Shown here: piece after piece, positions 1 to 7,683 of the stretch
Layout: each line of letters opens with the position of its first letter
Numbering within the stretch: position 1 is the first letter of the stretch
Virus record (IMG/VR): IMGVR_UViG_3300050175_000026
Coordinates: 1 to 37,138 of that record
Direction: 5' to 3' (one strand)
Length of the DNA: 37,138 bases
From: a virus
Notes under the pieces: model-generated
The model's input: the letters and a program-made list of their open reading frames with translations, nothing else
Told to the model about the DNA's origin: nothing
Database searches by the model: none
Position numbers and translations under genes: made by a program

Positions 1-127
1 GCCGGGCTTGGGTTCGCCGAGGGTGGGCTTGCGGAGCGGGCGCCCGCTGCCGCGCTTGGCGCCGGGCTTGGCGGCCTCGGCGGTGCTGCCGGGCAGGGGC
101 TCGCCCAGGGTGTCGGATCGCTTGTTG
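1..127. repeat. Terminal direct repeat, left copy (circular closure)
   Basis: These 127 bases are identical to positions 37012-37138. An exact 127-base end overlap is what a de Bruijn assembler with k=127 leaves when it closes a circle. The reading frame of the large internal virion protein passes through the joint unbroken. The contig is therefore a complete, circular or circularly permuted genome and one copy is redundant. A true 127-bp terminal repeat of virion DNA is the less likely alternative. Confidence 0.93.
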
Positions 128-1494
128 CGCGCCTGCGCCAGGGCGTTAACAAAAGAACGGCCCAGGCCATGACGCGGGTACTCCAGGAAATGGAAGCCGG
201 CGACATCACCCCGCAGCAGGCCATTGCGCGGGTTGAGAAGCTTGGCCCGGAGGGCGTGCTGGCTGACGTGCCTGGACTGCGGCGGCTTGCACAACAGAGC
301 GCGGCCGGCTCGACAGGAGCCGAGAACATTGCCCGGGACATGCTGAGCCGTCGCGCCGCGGCAGCCTCCGGGCGCGTGGATCAGGCCCTGGATACTGCCT
401 TCGGCGCTGGGAACGTGCGGGAGGTTCGCAATGCGCTGCTCAGGGCGCGCAAGGACACGGCCCGGCCGCTATACCAGCAGGCGCTGTCCGGAGGGCCGCT
501 GAGGCGCACGGAGGCCCTGACAGAGCTTATCGGCACGCCAAGCGAAAGAGGCATCCAGGGCGGCTCCTCTGACGTTGTGAAGGCCATTCGGAATCTCAAA
601 GCGTCAAACCCGCGCTTTCGGGGCCTGGAGGACACGGACCCGCAGCTTTTGCACCAGGTCCGAACCACATTGTCGGAAAAGTCGCGCGGCCCTGGCAAGC
701 CTAAGGCAAACCTTAACGATATCGTTCAGCAGCTCACCGACGCCATGGATGACGCCGGGGCGCGGGGTTACCGGCAGGCGACAAACCAGTATCGATCGGA
801 CTCCCTCACGCTGGAGGCCTTCGACAAGGGCCGGAAGGCGCTTAACGAGTTGCCCGAGAATATCGAGGCCTTTCTGGCCGCGGCGCCGGATGGTGAGAAA
901 GAGGCTTTTGTGGCTGGCTTGGCGCGGCAGGTGGTACGTGAGGCAGAGCCCGGCCCCACCGGGAATGTGCCCGTCAACCTTAGGAAGATCTTCCGCGGAG
1001 AGCGCGCGCAGGTGCTGCGCAGTGCCCTTGGTGAGGATGGCTATGGCGCCTTCCGGAGCCGCCTGCTGAAAGAGCTGGAGTTTGCGAGGACCTCCGGCGC
1101 TGTTCTCGGCGGATCAGCTACGCAGCCCAGACAGGCGGCGGCCGGAGAGCAGTTCAAGAGGCTCGGCCGTGTCAAGAGGGGCTTGCAGGCCATGCGCGAC
1201 CGTGGGTCCGTGGTTTCCGGTGTCGGCGAGCTCATGACGGCAGCGCAGCCCTCGGGCACAAATCCGGAAATGAACCGCGCGCTTGCCCAGCTTCTCTTCC
1301 GCAGCCAGGGGCAGGGACTCGGGCCGCAGCGCTTCGCTGCCGGGCAGACGCCGCTAACCGAGCTCGCCCTGCGCCAGAGCCTCCTGCAAGGCACGGCCGG
1401 CGGGCTGGCGTCACTTATCCGGCCCGGCGTCACGGCCGGCGGTGTGGGCGCCGGGGCCGGGGCTGCTCAATTGCTTGGGGGAGTGGAGTTCTGA
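1..1494 (+). CDS. Large internal virion (ejection) protein, 3' part
   Basis: This is the C-terminal portion of a protein of about 652 residues that starts at 36547 and crosses the contig joint; the frame is open from base 1. The N-terminal third is Gly/Ala/Leu-rich and hydrophobic. The middle is a long helical region rich in Arg, Gln and Glu, and the last 30 residues are again Gly/Ala-rich and apolar. No catalytic motif is visible. Such helical proteins with apolar ends, lying between the portal/adaptor genes and the tail fibre in podoviruses, are typically virion-internal proteins released with the DNA. That role rests on position and composition, not on a recognised domain. An ATG at 169 is internal and is not needed as a start. 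Confidence 0.75.
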   Translation, partial: AGLGFAEGGLAERAPAAALGAGLGGLGGAAGQGLAQGVGSLVARLRQGVNKRTAQAMTRVLQEMEAGDITPQQAIARVEKLGPEGVLADVPGLRRLAQQSAAGSTGAENIARDMLSRRAAAASGRVDQALDTAFGAGNVREVRNALLRARKDTARPLYQQALSGGPLRRTEALTELIGTPSERGIQGGSSDVVKAIRNLKASNPRFRGLEDTDPQLLHQVRTTLSEKSRGPGKPKANLNDIVQQLTDAMDDAGARGYRQATNQYRSDSLTLEAFDKGRKALNELPENIEAFLAAAPDGEKEAFVAGLARQVVREAEPGPTGNVPVNLRKIFRGERAQVLRSALGEDGYGAFRSRLLKELEFARTSGAVLGGSATQPRQAAAGEQFKRLGRVKRGLQAMRDRGSVVSGVGELMTAAQPSGTNPEMNRALAQLLFRSQGQGLGPQRFAAGQTPLTELALRQSLLQGTAGGLASLIRPGVTAGGVGAGAGAAQLLGGVEF

Positions 1495-1607
1495 TCGTCG
1501 TCGTCTTCAGGCTTGCGGAATATCGGGCCGAGGACCATGGCGCCGAAGAGCACGCCAAGTATGGTAATCATGGCGTTAAAGCCAGGGCCGGAGAAGAAAT
1601 CTTCCAT
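1467..1607 (-). CDS. Small single-pass membrane protein (46 aa), antisense
   Basis: The frame reads ATG at 1607 to TGA at 1467. It encodes a short amphipathic start (MEDFFSGPGF), one apolar helix (about residues 11-30, NAMITILGVLFGAMVLGPIF), and then a charged tail with a DDDD run. Third positions of the helix codons favour G/C as in the neighbouring genes. A weak AGGG ribosome site precedes the ATG. It lies on the minus strand inside the otherwise plus-strand virion block and overlaps the 3' end of the internal virion gene by 28 bases. A holin- or antiholin-like membrane protein is possible but unproven. Confidence 0.45.
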   Translation of the reverse strand: MEDFFSGPGFNAMITILGVLFGAMVLGPIFRKPEDDDDQNSTPPSN

Positions 1608-1641
1608 GGACCCTATTTAGCCAAGGTAAGGGAAAAGTTCA

Positions 1642-3165
1642 ATGCCCTGGAATGGTAGCGGCAGTTTCATCAGGACGAACGGTGTCTTCAGCGGCGGCAC
1701 GGTGTGGGATCAGTCGGCCACGGCCGGGCGGCTGATCTTCTCCGACGACCACGACATCCATGACGAGGACATCGCCACCGGACTGGAAAACACGGTCACG
1801 CGCGACGGCCAGAACGTCCCGACTGCCGACCTTTCCATGGGCGGCTTCAAGCACACCAACGTCGGCAACGCCACGGCCCGCAACCAGTACGCGGTAACCG
1901 GCCAGGTCCAGGACAACGCCTACAACTATGCCACTTCAGTGGGCGGCACCGCAGACGCAATCACGATCACGGTAAGCCCGGCTATCTCCGCCTATGCAGA
2001 GGGGCAGTTCTTTTTCTTCAAGCCGTCCAGCAACAACACCGGCGCGACCACCCTATCGGTCTCCGGTCTCGCGGCAACGGCGATCAAGTATTATGGCAAC
2101 GACCTGCGCGCAAACGATCTCAAGTCGGGCGAGGCCGTGGGCGTCTTCTACGACGGCGGAAGCTTCCAGTTGCTGGACGTGGAAGTGATCACGACGCAGG
2201 GCGACCTGGTGCAGGGCGACGCAGACGGCTCACCCGAGGCCCTGGCGATCGGCAGCGACGGCCAGGCTCTGATCGCGCAGAGCGGCAAGGCGGCCTGGGG
2301 GGCGTCGCCCTCCCCGCCGAATTACATCTACGGCCTTGAGATCAGCAACAACAGCACGCTCCCGAACACGGATATCGACTTCACGGCTGGCGGCGCGCGC
2401 TCCGACGACAACACGGCCGACATTGTCGCAGCCGCGCTTACCAAGAAGCTCAACGCCAACTTTACCGCGGGCGACGAGGGCGGCATGCTGGATACCGGCA
2501 CGGTCGCCGCGAACAGCGTCTATAACCTCTACGCCATCGACGGAGCCGGGAAGAACGGCGACTATCTGGCAGTCAAGAAAGGCGGCACTCCCTCACTGCC
2601 GACCGGCTACACCGTCAAGCGCTTCATCGGCCGCATTCCGACCGATGGCTCCAGCAACATCACGGCTGACCAGATCACGCAGCAGCGCATCGACGGCCAG
2701 TATTACGACGCCTACATCGACACCGGCAGCGGCACCACAAAGACGGTGCGGGCCATGATGGACGGGCCGGACGAGATCACCCTAAACCTGAACGGGGTGT
2801 CTTGCGACGCGGTCTTCTCCATCCAGGTGCAGATCGGCGGGGATACCAGCATCGAGGTCACCGGCTACCGCAGCTTCGCCACCAACCTCGCCGGCAACGT
2901 GTCCTCGACCACGGCCTATCTACTCAACACCAGCACCGCGGCGACACTGCTGGACGGCGTGGTGCTGCTCAACCGCGAGAACGCCGCAGCAACCTCCTAC
3001 GTGCTCAGCACGTCCCTCGGCGGCAATGCCATCGCGATCGCGGGCGGCAGCAAGACGCTATCCGGTCAGGTTCTCACCGCCATGGATATCAGCCCCGACT
3101 CGGGCAACTTCGACGCCGGCAGTATCCGGGTCGCGGCCTTCCGGGCGGGGGCCTACGCGCCCTAG
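1642..3165 (+). CDS. Tail fibre / receptor-binding protein
   Basis: A 507-residue protein. About residues 35-85 carry the recurrent tail-fibre attachment pattern, with an acidic DHDIHDEDI stretch followed by a SMGGFKHTNVGNA segment like those in many phage fibre N-termini. The rest is Gly/Thr/Ser/Asn-rich with alternating beta-like residues, as expected of a trimeric fibre shaft and tip. No collagen repeats, chaperone domain or enzymatic motif are evident. It is the last large gene of the structural run. AGGG nine bases upstream supports the ATG. It probably forms the host-recognition appendage; the receptor cannot be inferred. Confidence 0.8.
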   Translation: MPWNGSGSFIRTNGVFSGGTVWDQSATAGRLIFSDDHDIHDEDIATGLENTVTRDGQNVPTADLSMGGFKHTNVGNATARNQYAVTGQVQDNAYNYATSVGGTADAITITVSPAISAYAEGQFFFFKPSSNNTGATTLSVSGLAATAIKYYGNDLRANDLKSGEAVGVFYDGGSFQLLDVEVITTQGDLVQGDADGSPEALAIGSDGQALIAQSGKAAWGASPSPPNYIYGLEISNNSTLPNTDIDFTAGGARSDDNTADIVAAALTKKLNANFTAGDEGGMLDTGTVAANSVYNLYAIDGAGKNGDYLAVKKGGTPSLPTGYTVKRFIGRIPTDGSSNITADQITQQRIDGQYYDAYIDTGSGTTKTVRAMMDGPDEITLNLNGVSCDAVFSIQVQIGGDTSIEVTGYRSFATNLAGNVSSTTAYLLNTSTAATLLDGVVLLNRENAAATSYVLSTSLGGNAIAIAGGSKTLSGQVLTAMDISPDSGNFDAGSIRVAAFRAGAYAP

Positions 3166-3168
3166 GCG

Positions 3169-3176
3169 TTAACGAT
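3169..3176 (+). promoter_or_regulatory. TTAACGAT box, CtrA-like (one mismatch)
   Basis: TTAACGAT lies in the short gap after the tail fibre gene and 50 bases before the next start. It differs by one base from TTAACCAT, which occurs exactly at 19822 and 20641. It shares the flanks GCGTTAAC and a following TAGCC with the 20641 copy. TTAACCAT is a motif linked to CtrA regulation in alphaproteobacteria. The functional claim is inference. Confidence 0.3.
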
Positions 3177-3225
3177 CCGTTAGCCCTCTCGTGGCAGGCT
3201 ACCTCTGCAATTGCGGAGGCCTGAC

Positions 3226-3426
3226 ATGAATGATCTTGCGGCGCGCGCAGGTACGAAAACGAGCGAGTTCTGGTTCGGCATGGGGGCCGTGGCCCTGATC
3301 TTTGCCAACGGGTTCGAGGCCGTGGCCATCGCCGACAGCCATATCATGATGATCGGCGCGCTTGCCGGTGCCTACGGAGCCGGGCGCACAGTGCTCAAGA
3401 ACAGCGCCACCAAGGTGAAGGCATGA
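3226..3426 (+). CDS. Small two-helix membrane protein, holin candidate
   Basis: A 66-residue protein with two apolar segments (about residues 16-34 and 38-54), a short polar N-terminus and a Lys-rich C-terminus (KNSATKVKA). This is the usual shape of small holin-like proteins. GGAGG at 3215-3219 with six-base spacing fixes the ATG at 3226; an in-frame TTG further upstream is less likely. It begins a cluster of small membrane-associated genes directly after the tail fibre, where lysis genes often lie. No holin family is clearly recognised. Confidence 0.7.
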   Translation: MNDLAARAGTKTSEFWFGMGAVALIFANGFEAVAIADSHIMMIGALAGAYGAGRTVLKNSATKVKA

Positions 3427-3743
3427 GATATGCCCTGCTTTGCGCGACGCTTGCCAGCCTTACAAACTGCACTCAGGTCGCGACAACGGCTCTCGAGGAC
3501 GCCAGACTGCTGCACGATAACGGCCGGCGTTTCGTCATGGAAAACCACGAGAAGCGCAGAGAGATCAGACGCCGCTGCTGGGAACTCACCGTCAAGGAAG
3601 CCGAGCAGCTCGCGGAGTCCGGAGACTTCGCCGGAGCCCGCGCCGTCCTGGAGGCCGCCTATCCCCAGATCGTGACGGCCACGGCAGTGAAGGAACTCAT
3701 GGACAATCCGGCAGAATTCAGCGCAGGATCGTCTGGCTGTTAG
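3423..3743 (+). CDS. Exported or lipoprotein-like small protein
   Basis: A 106-residue protein whose ATG overlaps the preceding TGA (ATGA), with AAGGTGAAGG upstream. The first 16 residues resemble a short signal peptide ending in LTNC. That is close to a lipobox, but Asn before Cys is unusual. The rest is charged and helical (MENHEKRREIRRRCWEL), like a periplasmic coiled region. The size and place in the candidate lysis cluster would fit an outer spanin or similar envelope protein. The motif is not canonical, so the role stays open. Confidence 0.65.
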   Translation: MRYALLCATLASLTNCTQVATTALEDARLLHDNGRRFVMENHEKRREIRRRCWELTVKEAEQLAESGDFAGARAVLEAAYPQIVTATAVKELMDNPAEFSAGSSGC

Positions 3744-3758
3744 CAGAAAGGGAAAGCA

Positions 3759-3953
3759 ATGAGCGGGAACAATGTCGGCGCGGCTGATGAGCCCTTCCAG
3801 TGCCTCACCGTGCATGTCATCTATCGGGGCGAGAAGCAGCGCAAGAAACGCTACGCTGAAACCAATGAGTGGGTGCAGGCTGGCATGATTCCAACTGACC
3901 TGCCAGACTGGGCCGAGGTCACGCTCAACCACGGCGGCGGGGGCGGGCCTTAG
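3759..3953 (+). CDS. Small hypothetical protein (64 aa)
   Basis: AGAAAGGGA precedes the ATG. The product is soluble, with a mixed beta-type core (FQCLTVHVIYRGEKQRKKRY) and a Gly-rich tail (HGGGGGP). No domain is recognised. It is the last gene before the terminator at 4003, so it probably ends the tail-fibre transcript. Confidence 0.6.
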   Translation: MSGNNVGAADEPFQCLTVHVIYRGEKQRKKRYAETNEWVQAGMIPTDLPDWAEVTLNHGGGGGP

Positions 3954-4002
3954 GTTTCAATGACTTAGCGCCCGCTCGTCCCCACGGCGGCGGCGCAGAG
4001 CG

Positions 4003-4040
4003 AAGAGGGCCGAGGCTAGCGCTTCCGGCCCTTTTCTGTT
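4003..4040 (+). terminator. Rho-independent terminator
   Basis: The arms AAGAGGGCCG (4003-4012) and CGGCCCTTTT (4026-4035) pair over ten positions with one G-U and a 13-base loop, followed by CTGTT. It lies in the gap after the 64-residue gene and fits termination of the late structural transcript. Confidence 0.75.
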
Positions 4041-4075
4041 AAGCTTCGCATGCAAACAAAGCCGTGGGGGCTCCA

Positions 4076-4630
4076 ATGAACAGCATCGCATTCTGGGCGC
4101 AGTGGATCACGCTGGCGCTTATCCTCGCCGTTCCCTTCATGGTCTGGGGGCAGCGGCCCTCGGCCTGGACTGTCATAGGCTGCACCGCCTATGTCGTTTC
4201 CTACTGCTTCGCCAACCTCTGGCATGTCGCCTTCTGGTATCTGGAGGCGCCGCACGCCATGGGCTTCGCACTCCGGCTCTACACCGCCGGCATGATGCTG
4301 GGCCTGCTTATGTACTGCGGGCTCGTTTTCGTTCTGTTAACCTTTGAGAAGTTGCCACGCCCAGACTTGCAAGCTAAGCTTGTGTGGCTGATATTACTTA
4401 TGGCTGAAGCGTTTCAGGTTCTGGAGTACGTGCAATGCAAGATGCTGGTCGACCCGTTCGGCGAAGGCGATCTTGTGCTGTCCCGGATCTGGGGCGTCGA
4501 AGTCTCACGCTACGCTTGCGGGCGCGCGGTAGGCCTACTATCCCCCTGGATCGCGCCGACGATCACGACCCTGTTTCTGTTGTGGGTGTTGATGGCGCGG
4601 AGGGGTAATGCCGGGGTCACCAGATCCTAG
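4076..4630 (+). CDS. Multi-pass membrane protein
   Basis: A 184-residue protein with about five apolar helices: roughly residues 5-24, 33-55, 65-90, 102-120 and 155-175. Trp, Tyr and Cys are frequent. A GTG at 4064 is in frame, but GGGGG five bases before the ATG favours 4076. It follows the terminator, so it starts a new unit. It is too large for a typical holin and no transporter or enzyme family is recognised. Its location between a holin-like gene and a TM/coiled-coil gene suggests envelope or lysis work. Confidence 0.7.
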   Translation: MNSIAFWAQWITLALILAVPFMVWGQRPSAWTVIGCTAYVVSYCFANLWHVAFWYLEAPHAMGFALRLYTAGMMLGLLMYCGLVFVLLTFEKLPRPDLQAKLVWLILLMAEAFQVLEYVQCKMLVDPFGEGDLVLSRIWGVEVSRYACGRAVGLLSPWIAPTITTLFLLWVLMARRGNAGVTRS

Positions 4631-4895
4631 CCTTTGGCAGGACTTCGTAAAAACCATAGCTACCGGCATCGCTGCGGCTGTCGGTATCGGCTGGGGCATC
4701 CACAAGGGCGTCATGGTGATGCTCCAGCGCATCAAGCCCGAGACCAGGGCAGACGCAGAGCTGAAGAGTAACCTGGAGGCCGGCGTGATCAAGCAGATCG
4801 CGCACGATCTCGCCAGCCTACGAAAGGGCCAGCAAGACCTGCGGGAGAGGGTAGTTCGAATCGAAACGATCCTAGAGAGAAAGAATGGAGCGTGA
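4608..4895 (+). CDS. Single-pass membrane protein with coiled coil
   Basis: A 95-residue protein with an N-terminal apolar helix (about residues 14-31, VKTIATGIAAAVGIGWGI) and a charged heptad-like helix from about residue 40 on (LASLRKGQQDLRERVVRIETILE). This layout is shared by inner spanins and some holin-like proteins. GGAGGGG sits immediately before the start, and the gene overlaps the upstream membrane-protein gene by 23 bases. Inner spanin is a reasonable guess from topology alone. Confidence 0.65.
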   Translation: MPGSPDPSLWQDFVKTIATGIAAAVGIGWGIHKGVMVMLQRIKPETRADAELKSNLEAGVIKQIAHDLASLRKGQQDLRERVVRIETILERKNGA

Positions 4896-4897
4896 CG

Positions 4898-5221
4898 ATG
4901 GCCAATTTCTTCCCCCTGCGAGATCTCTCCGGGCGCCAGATCCCCGGAATGCCCAGCGTGATAGAGCTCCCCAAGGGCGCCGCCCCGGCCGACTACGAAG
5001 AGGGCGTGTACGTGATCGGGGAGATCCTGATTCCGGCCGCCGATATGGACAAGCTCAGTCCCTTCGAGCGCCGGTCCCTGCTGAGACACCCTCACCTGCT
5101 GCTGTACGGCCACCGCGATCGCGAAATGCAGGTCATGGACAGCCACGTGCTGCGCCGGGTGGCTATCTGTCTGGGGTTCTTTCTGGTGGCGTCTCAGGCC
5201 GTGGCGGGGTGGTTGGCTTAG
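4898..5221 (+). CDS. Hypothetical protein with C-terminal membrane anchor
   Basis: A 107-residue protein. The soluble N-terminal part is Pro-rich and acidic (PLRDLSGRQIPGMPSVIELP). The last 20 residues form an apolar helix (VAICLGFFLVASQAVAGWLA), so it looks tail-anchored. GGAG at 4887-4890, seven bases before ATG 4898, decides the start over an in-frame GTG at 4892. It is the last plus-strand gene before the convergent minus operon and overlaps that operon's last gene by 59 bases. Confidence 0.65.
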   Translation: MANFFPLRDLSGRQIPGMPSVIELPKGAAPADYEEGVYVIGEILIPAADMDKLSPFERRSLLRHPHLLLYGHRDREMQVMDSHVLRRVAICLGFFLVASQAVAGWLA

Positions 5222-5402
5222 GGTCTCCAAAGTATCCGCCGCGGCGTCGGCCCTCATGGATCAGGTCCAGTATGCCTTGCTTTTGTGCCGGCCACTTCCG
5301 GTTAATGCTGGAGAATTGCAGGGTATGGTCGAGCGCGGAGCATAGCTGCAGAAGGATTTCGCGGTTGCTCTTGGTCGCCAAGATTTCTCTATGCGTCGCC
5401 AC
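5163..5402 (-). CDS. Hypothetical protein (79 aa), last gene of the minus operon
   Basis: The frame starts at GTG 5402 with GAGAGGG about eight bases upstream. The N-terminal 50 residues are helical (REILLQLCSALDHTLQF) and the tail is Pro/Thr/Arg-rich (PKPTTPPRPETPPERTPDR). The tail overlaps the 3' end of the convergent plus-strand membrane-protein gene. No domain is recognised. The overlap and GTG start lower confidence somewhat. Confidence 0.5.
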   Translation of the reverse strand: MATHREILATKSNREILLQLCSALDHTLQFSSINRKWPAQKQGILDLIHEGRRRGGYFGDPKPTTPPRPETPPERTPDR

Positions 5403-5457
5403 TACCGAACCCTCTCCCGCCGACGCATGGCCACCGTGAAGGGCTCGGGCCTCTTGC

Positions 5458-5640
5458 TCATGACGACTCCTTCTCAGCCATCGCCCTACGCAGAGCGGCC
5501 CCGAATTTCGCGAGGGTTTTGTCTGCGTCCAGGACTCCGGCGCAGGAAGGACAGTAGATCTTCTCGAATGGCTTGGTGCCGACAGGTGGCCAGTATTCCT
5601 CGCTGCACCCGTCGCAGTGGCTGCTAGCTGGTCGCCACAT
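5458..5640 (-). CDS. Small zinc-ribbon protein
   Basis: A 60-residue protein with two CxxC knuckles (CDGC near residue 9 and CPSC near residue 30) about 20 residues apart, followed by a helical tail. This is the typical spacing of a treble-clef or zinc-ribbon. It overlaps the end of the upstream ABA-sandwich gene by 17 bases, as usual in this tightly packed operon. Such small zinc proteins are common in phage early operons; the partner is unknown. Confidence 0.65.
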   Translation of the reverse strand: MWRPASSHCDGCSEEYWPPVGTKPFEKIYCPSCAGVLDADKTLAKFGAALRRAMAEKESS

Positions 5641-6019
5641 CTTCAGACTCCTTCTCAGCTATCCCTGCGCGCAGGGCGGCGATACGACGGGCCAATGCTT
5701 CGGAATGTCGGTTGGCGCCCATGACGAGCCGGCCATCTTCGCAGCGATGCCAAGCCTCCCAGATCGTGCCTAGTGGCTCGCCTTCGACAAGATCGTGAAG
5801 GGAGACGCGCTCGATGTTCTCACCGGGCAGGGCGGCGTCGATGGAGGCGGTGTAGAGGGGCGTATCGCCATTGAATGTGTCGCCATCTTCATTCCACCAT
5901 GTACAACCAGCTTCAGGTGGCGCAAGTTCCCAGCCCAATGTCTTATGAATATCTATGTCAAGCTCCCGATCAGGCCCCGTGGCATTCTGTAGGCGAGTGA
6001 GGAGGTCAGGGGTGGTCAT
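5624..6019 (-). CDS. Phage ABA sandwich domain protein
   Basis: A 131-residue protein. The N-terminal MTTPDLLTRLQNATGPDREL, followed by DIDIHKTLGW and then YTASIDAALP, is the signature of the phage ABA sandwich family, small alpha-beta proteins widespread in phage early regions and of unknown biochemical role. GGAGGTG six bases upstream fixes ATG 6019 over an in-frame TTG at 6034. The last gene codons overlap the following zinc-ribbon gene. Confidence 0.8.
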   Translation of the reverse strand: MTTPDLLTRLQNATGPDRELDIDIHKTLGWELAPPEAGCTWWNEDGDTFNGDTPLYTASIDAALPGENIERVSLHDLVEGEPLGTIWEAWHRCEDGRLVMGANRHSEALARRIAALRAGIAEKESEDVATS

Positions 6020-6183
6020 GCTTCGCACCTCCAATAGCTCGGGTCTTCTCTGGCAAGCTCGCGAAGCTCCGCAACCGTCTTAGTCGTGGTGCCGGCATCC
6101 TTGTAGCGGTCGCAGTAGAACTTGCCCTGCCAGCAGCTTGCCCGCAGGCAGTGATCGCAGACGGTGACGCTTGCTTTATCCAT
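6016..6183 (-). CDS. Small Cys-rich protein (55 aa)
   Basis: A cluster CDHC...C...C...DRY near residues 9-24 suggests one zinc site. The stop overlaps the next start as ATGA (6016-6019). Three in-frame starts exist (TTG 6201, ATG 6192, ATG 6183). ATG 6183 overlaps the upstream stop and is preferred, though the ribosome site is not decisive. Function unknown. Confidence 0.6.
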   Translation of the reverse strand: MDKASVTVCDHCLRASCWQGKFYCDRYKDAGTTTKTVAELRELAREDPSYWRCEA

Positions 6184-6499
6184 GGCCTTCATCCTCTCCA
6201 AGGGCGGTGCGGCACATCGCGCCGAAGATATTCCGTATCAGCAGCCGGAAATCATGGACTGCCAGCTTTTGCCGTGCCTGCTCTAGCTCCGGATTGATCT
6301 GAATGTTTTCCCAGGCCGCATCGTACATTTCTACGGTAGGCGTCTTCATGGCGCGGATAGCGGCACGGGCTAGCTCCATGTCGTGATCTATGCACCATTG
6401 AGTGGTGCCGTCCCGTAGGAGCGCTACAGTGCCAAAGTCTGGCTGACAGCGTCGCTCGGCTATGGCAGCGGCTGCCCTGCGTAGCATCTCAGTCGCCAT
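6176..6499 (-). CDS. Hypothetical protein (107 aa)
   Basis: GGAG seven bases before ATG 6499 fixes the start; the reading frame extends much further upstream but there overlaps a better gene in another frame. The protein is mostly helical (MLRRAAAAIAERR, ELARAAIRAM, ELEQARQKLAVHDFRLLIRN) with an acidic end. It overlaps the upstream gene by 11 bases. No family recognised. Confidence 0.65.
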   Translation of the reverse strand: MATEMLRRAAAAIAERRCQPDFGTVALLRDGTTQWCIDHDMELARAAIRAMKTPTVEMYDAAWENIQINPELEQARQKLAVHDFRLLIRNIFGAMCRTALGEDEGHG

Positions 6500-6776
6500 C
6501 GCTTTGCTCCGGGGTGTAGGTGGTGGGGGCCGCAAGCCACGCCCTGAGAAATGCGGTTTTGTAGTATGGCCCGAGCCTAAGCGCCGACTCCATGGCTTCA
6601 ACCTGATCATTTGTCGCGTTCTTGTGCAGCACTCTAAGCCCAGCCGCTTCGAGGGCGTCGCGCTGTGCCTTGCAGACCTCTTCGGCCAGCCTTTTGGCCA
6701 TGTCCTCGTGAACAACGGCCTTAAGCAATTCGAAAATGCTCCGCTCCATGACCTCCGCAATAGGGTTGTCTGTCAT
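6489..6776 (-). CDS. Hypothetical helical protein (95 aa)
   Basis: The start ATG 6776 overlaps the stop of the upstream 149-residue gene (ATGA). The product is helical and charged (AEVMERSIFELLKAVVHEDM, AKRLAEEVCKAQRDALEAAG) with a short Pro/Thr tail. No domain recognised. It is one of a run of small translationally coupled genes downstream of the ERF gene. Confidence 0.65.
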   Translation of the reverse strand: MTDNPIAEVMERSIFELLKAVVHEDMAKRLAEEVCKAQRDALEAAGLRVLHKNATNDQVEAMESALRLGPYYKTAFLRAWLAAPTTYTPEQSDGD

Positions 6777-7222
6777 GGCTTTGGACTCTCCGGCAGGTAT
6801 CGCGCATCGCAGGCCACACAGCCCTCTCCGCCACAATACCGGCATTCTCCGTCCGCCTCGGCTTCCTGTGGTTTGGTGGCCAGGGCTTGGCGGAATTTCA
6901 GGTGCAAAATTGATCCGCAGCCTATGTAATTCGCAGGATGCGGCGAGAGGTATTGATCAGCCTCCCTCAATATTTCCTCAAGCTCCGCAATGCGCTCCTC
7001 GGCCTTAGCTTGCTCGTCTCGGTAACCGCCAAGCGTCACCCAAAGGCTTTCGATCTCGTCGCGTGCCTCGTCTAAGCGCGTCTCGGCCTTGGTGAGGTTG
7101 GTGCGGAGATCTGAGAGCACGCCGGCGCTTTGTCTCAGGAGATCAGGGGCGTCTGTAAATGAAGGGTCTGTGGTCCCGTTGAAATAGTCCCGGATAATTT
7201 CCTCTAGAATTCTGTCGCTCAT
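6773..7222 (-). CDS. Coiled-coil protein with C-terminal zinc motif
   Basis: A 149-residue protein. About residues 30-90 form a charged coiled coil (LRTNLTKAETRLDEARDEIE and AKAEERIAELEEILREAD). Near the C-terminus lies CRYCGGEGCVACDAR, a compact zinc knuckle of the CxxCxGxGC type. It is four-base coupled (ATGA) to the DUF1367 gene upstream. This layout recurs in uncharacterised phage early proteins; no function is assigned. Confidence 0.7.
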   Translation of the reverse strand: MSDRILEEIIRDYFNGTTDPSFTDAPDLLRQSAGVLSDLRTNLTKAETRLDEARDEIESLWVTLGGYRDEQAKAEERIAELEEILREADQYLSPHPANYIGCGSILHLKFRQALATKPQEAEADGECRYCGGEGCVACDARYLPESPKP

Positions 7223-7683
7223 TTCAGCATTCCCTCTACCTCTCGGACCAAGTCTTCCCGGTCCATGTGGGGCACGAGCTGGTCGACAATGACATCAACC
7301 GCTCGGTTGTAGTAATCCTCAAAGGCCGTCTGGCCCATGTTCTCAAAGGCGGTGCTATCCAGCTTATGGAATTCTTTCCCATCAGGGAGTTTTATTGTGG
7401 TATAGTACCCCAGCGCGCCCTTGATTGCATCGTGCAAGTGCTGAGTAGTTGGGAATTGGTCCGAGATCGCCGTTGCCTCATGGACAAGCCCAAGCATGGC
7501 CCAGTATTTCCGGTGGTGTTTCGGGTGACGGGGGCGCTTGATCACGGCTGAGACGATATCGCCGTCTGACATTTTGGACAGCGCGCGCTCAGATTGCTGA
7601 TCAGAAGCCCTAAGGCAAACGGTCGGGCCTGTGAGCGCCACGTTCTCGCCAATCCGATCGACCCTGAAAAACAGCTTGGTCAT
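7219..7683 (-). CDS. DUF1367 family protein
   Basis: A 154-residue protein. The central signature PRHPKHHRKYWAMLGLVHEA and the following helical region with YYTTIKLPDGKEF and VIVDQLVPHMDREDL match DUF1367, a phage early family of the lambda ninB/ninG neighbourhood type linked by context to recombination. It overlaps the ERF gene by four bases (ATGA). Co-occurrence of the two is common in temperate phages and suggests a shared role in recombination or replication. Confidence 0.75.
   Translation of the reverse strand: MTKLFFRVDRIGENVALTGPTVCLRASDQQSERALSKMSDGDIVSAVIKRPRHPKHHRKYWAMLGLVHEATAISDQFPTTQHLHDAIKGALGYYTTIKLPDGKEFHKLDSTAFENMGQTAFEDYYNRAVDVIVDQLVPHMDREDLVREVEGMLK

Noticed and set aside
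3372-3932. 186-residue minus-strand frame
   Set aside because: It covers two coupled plus-strand genes with good ribosome sites and has no domain.
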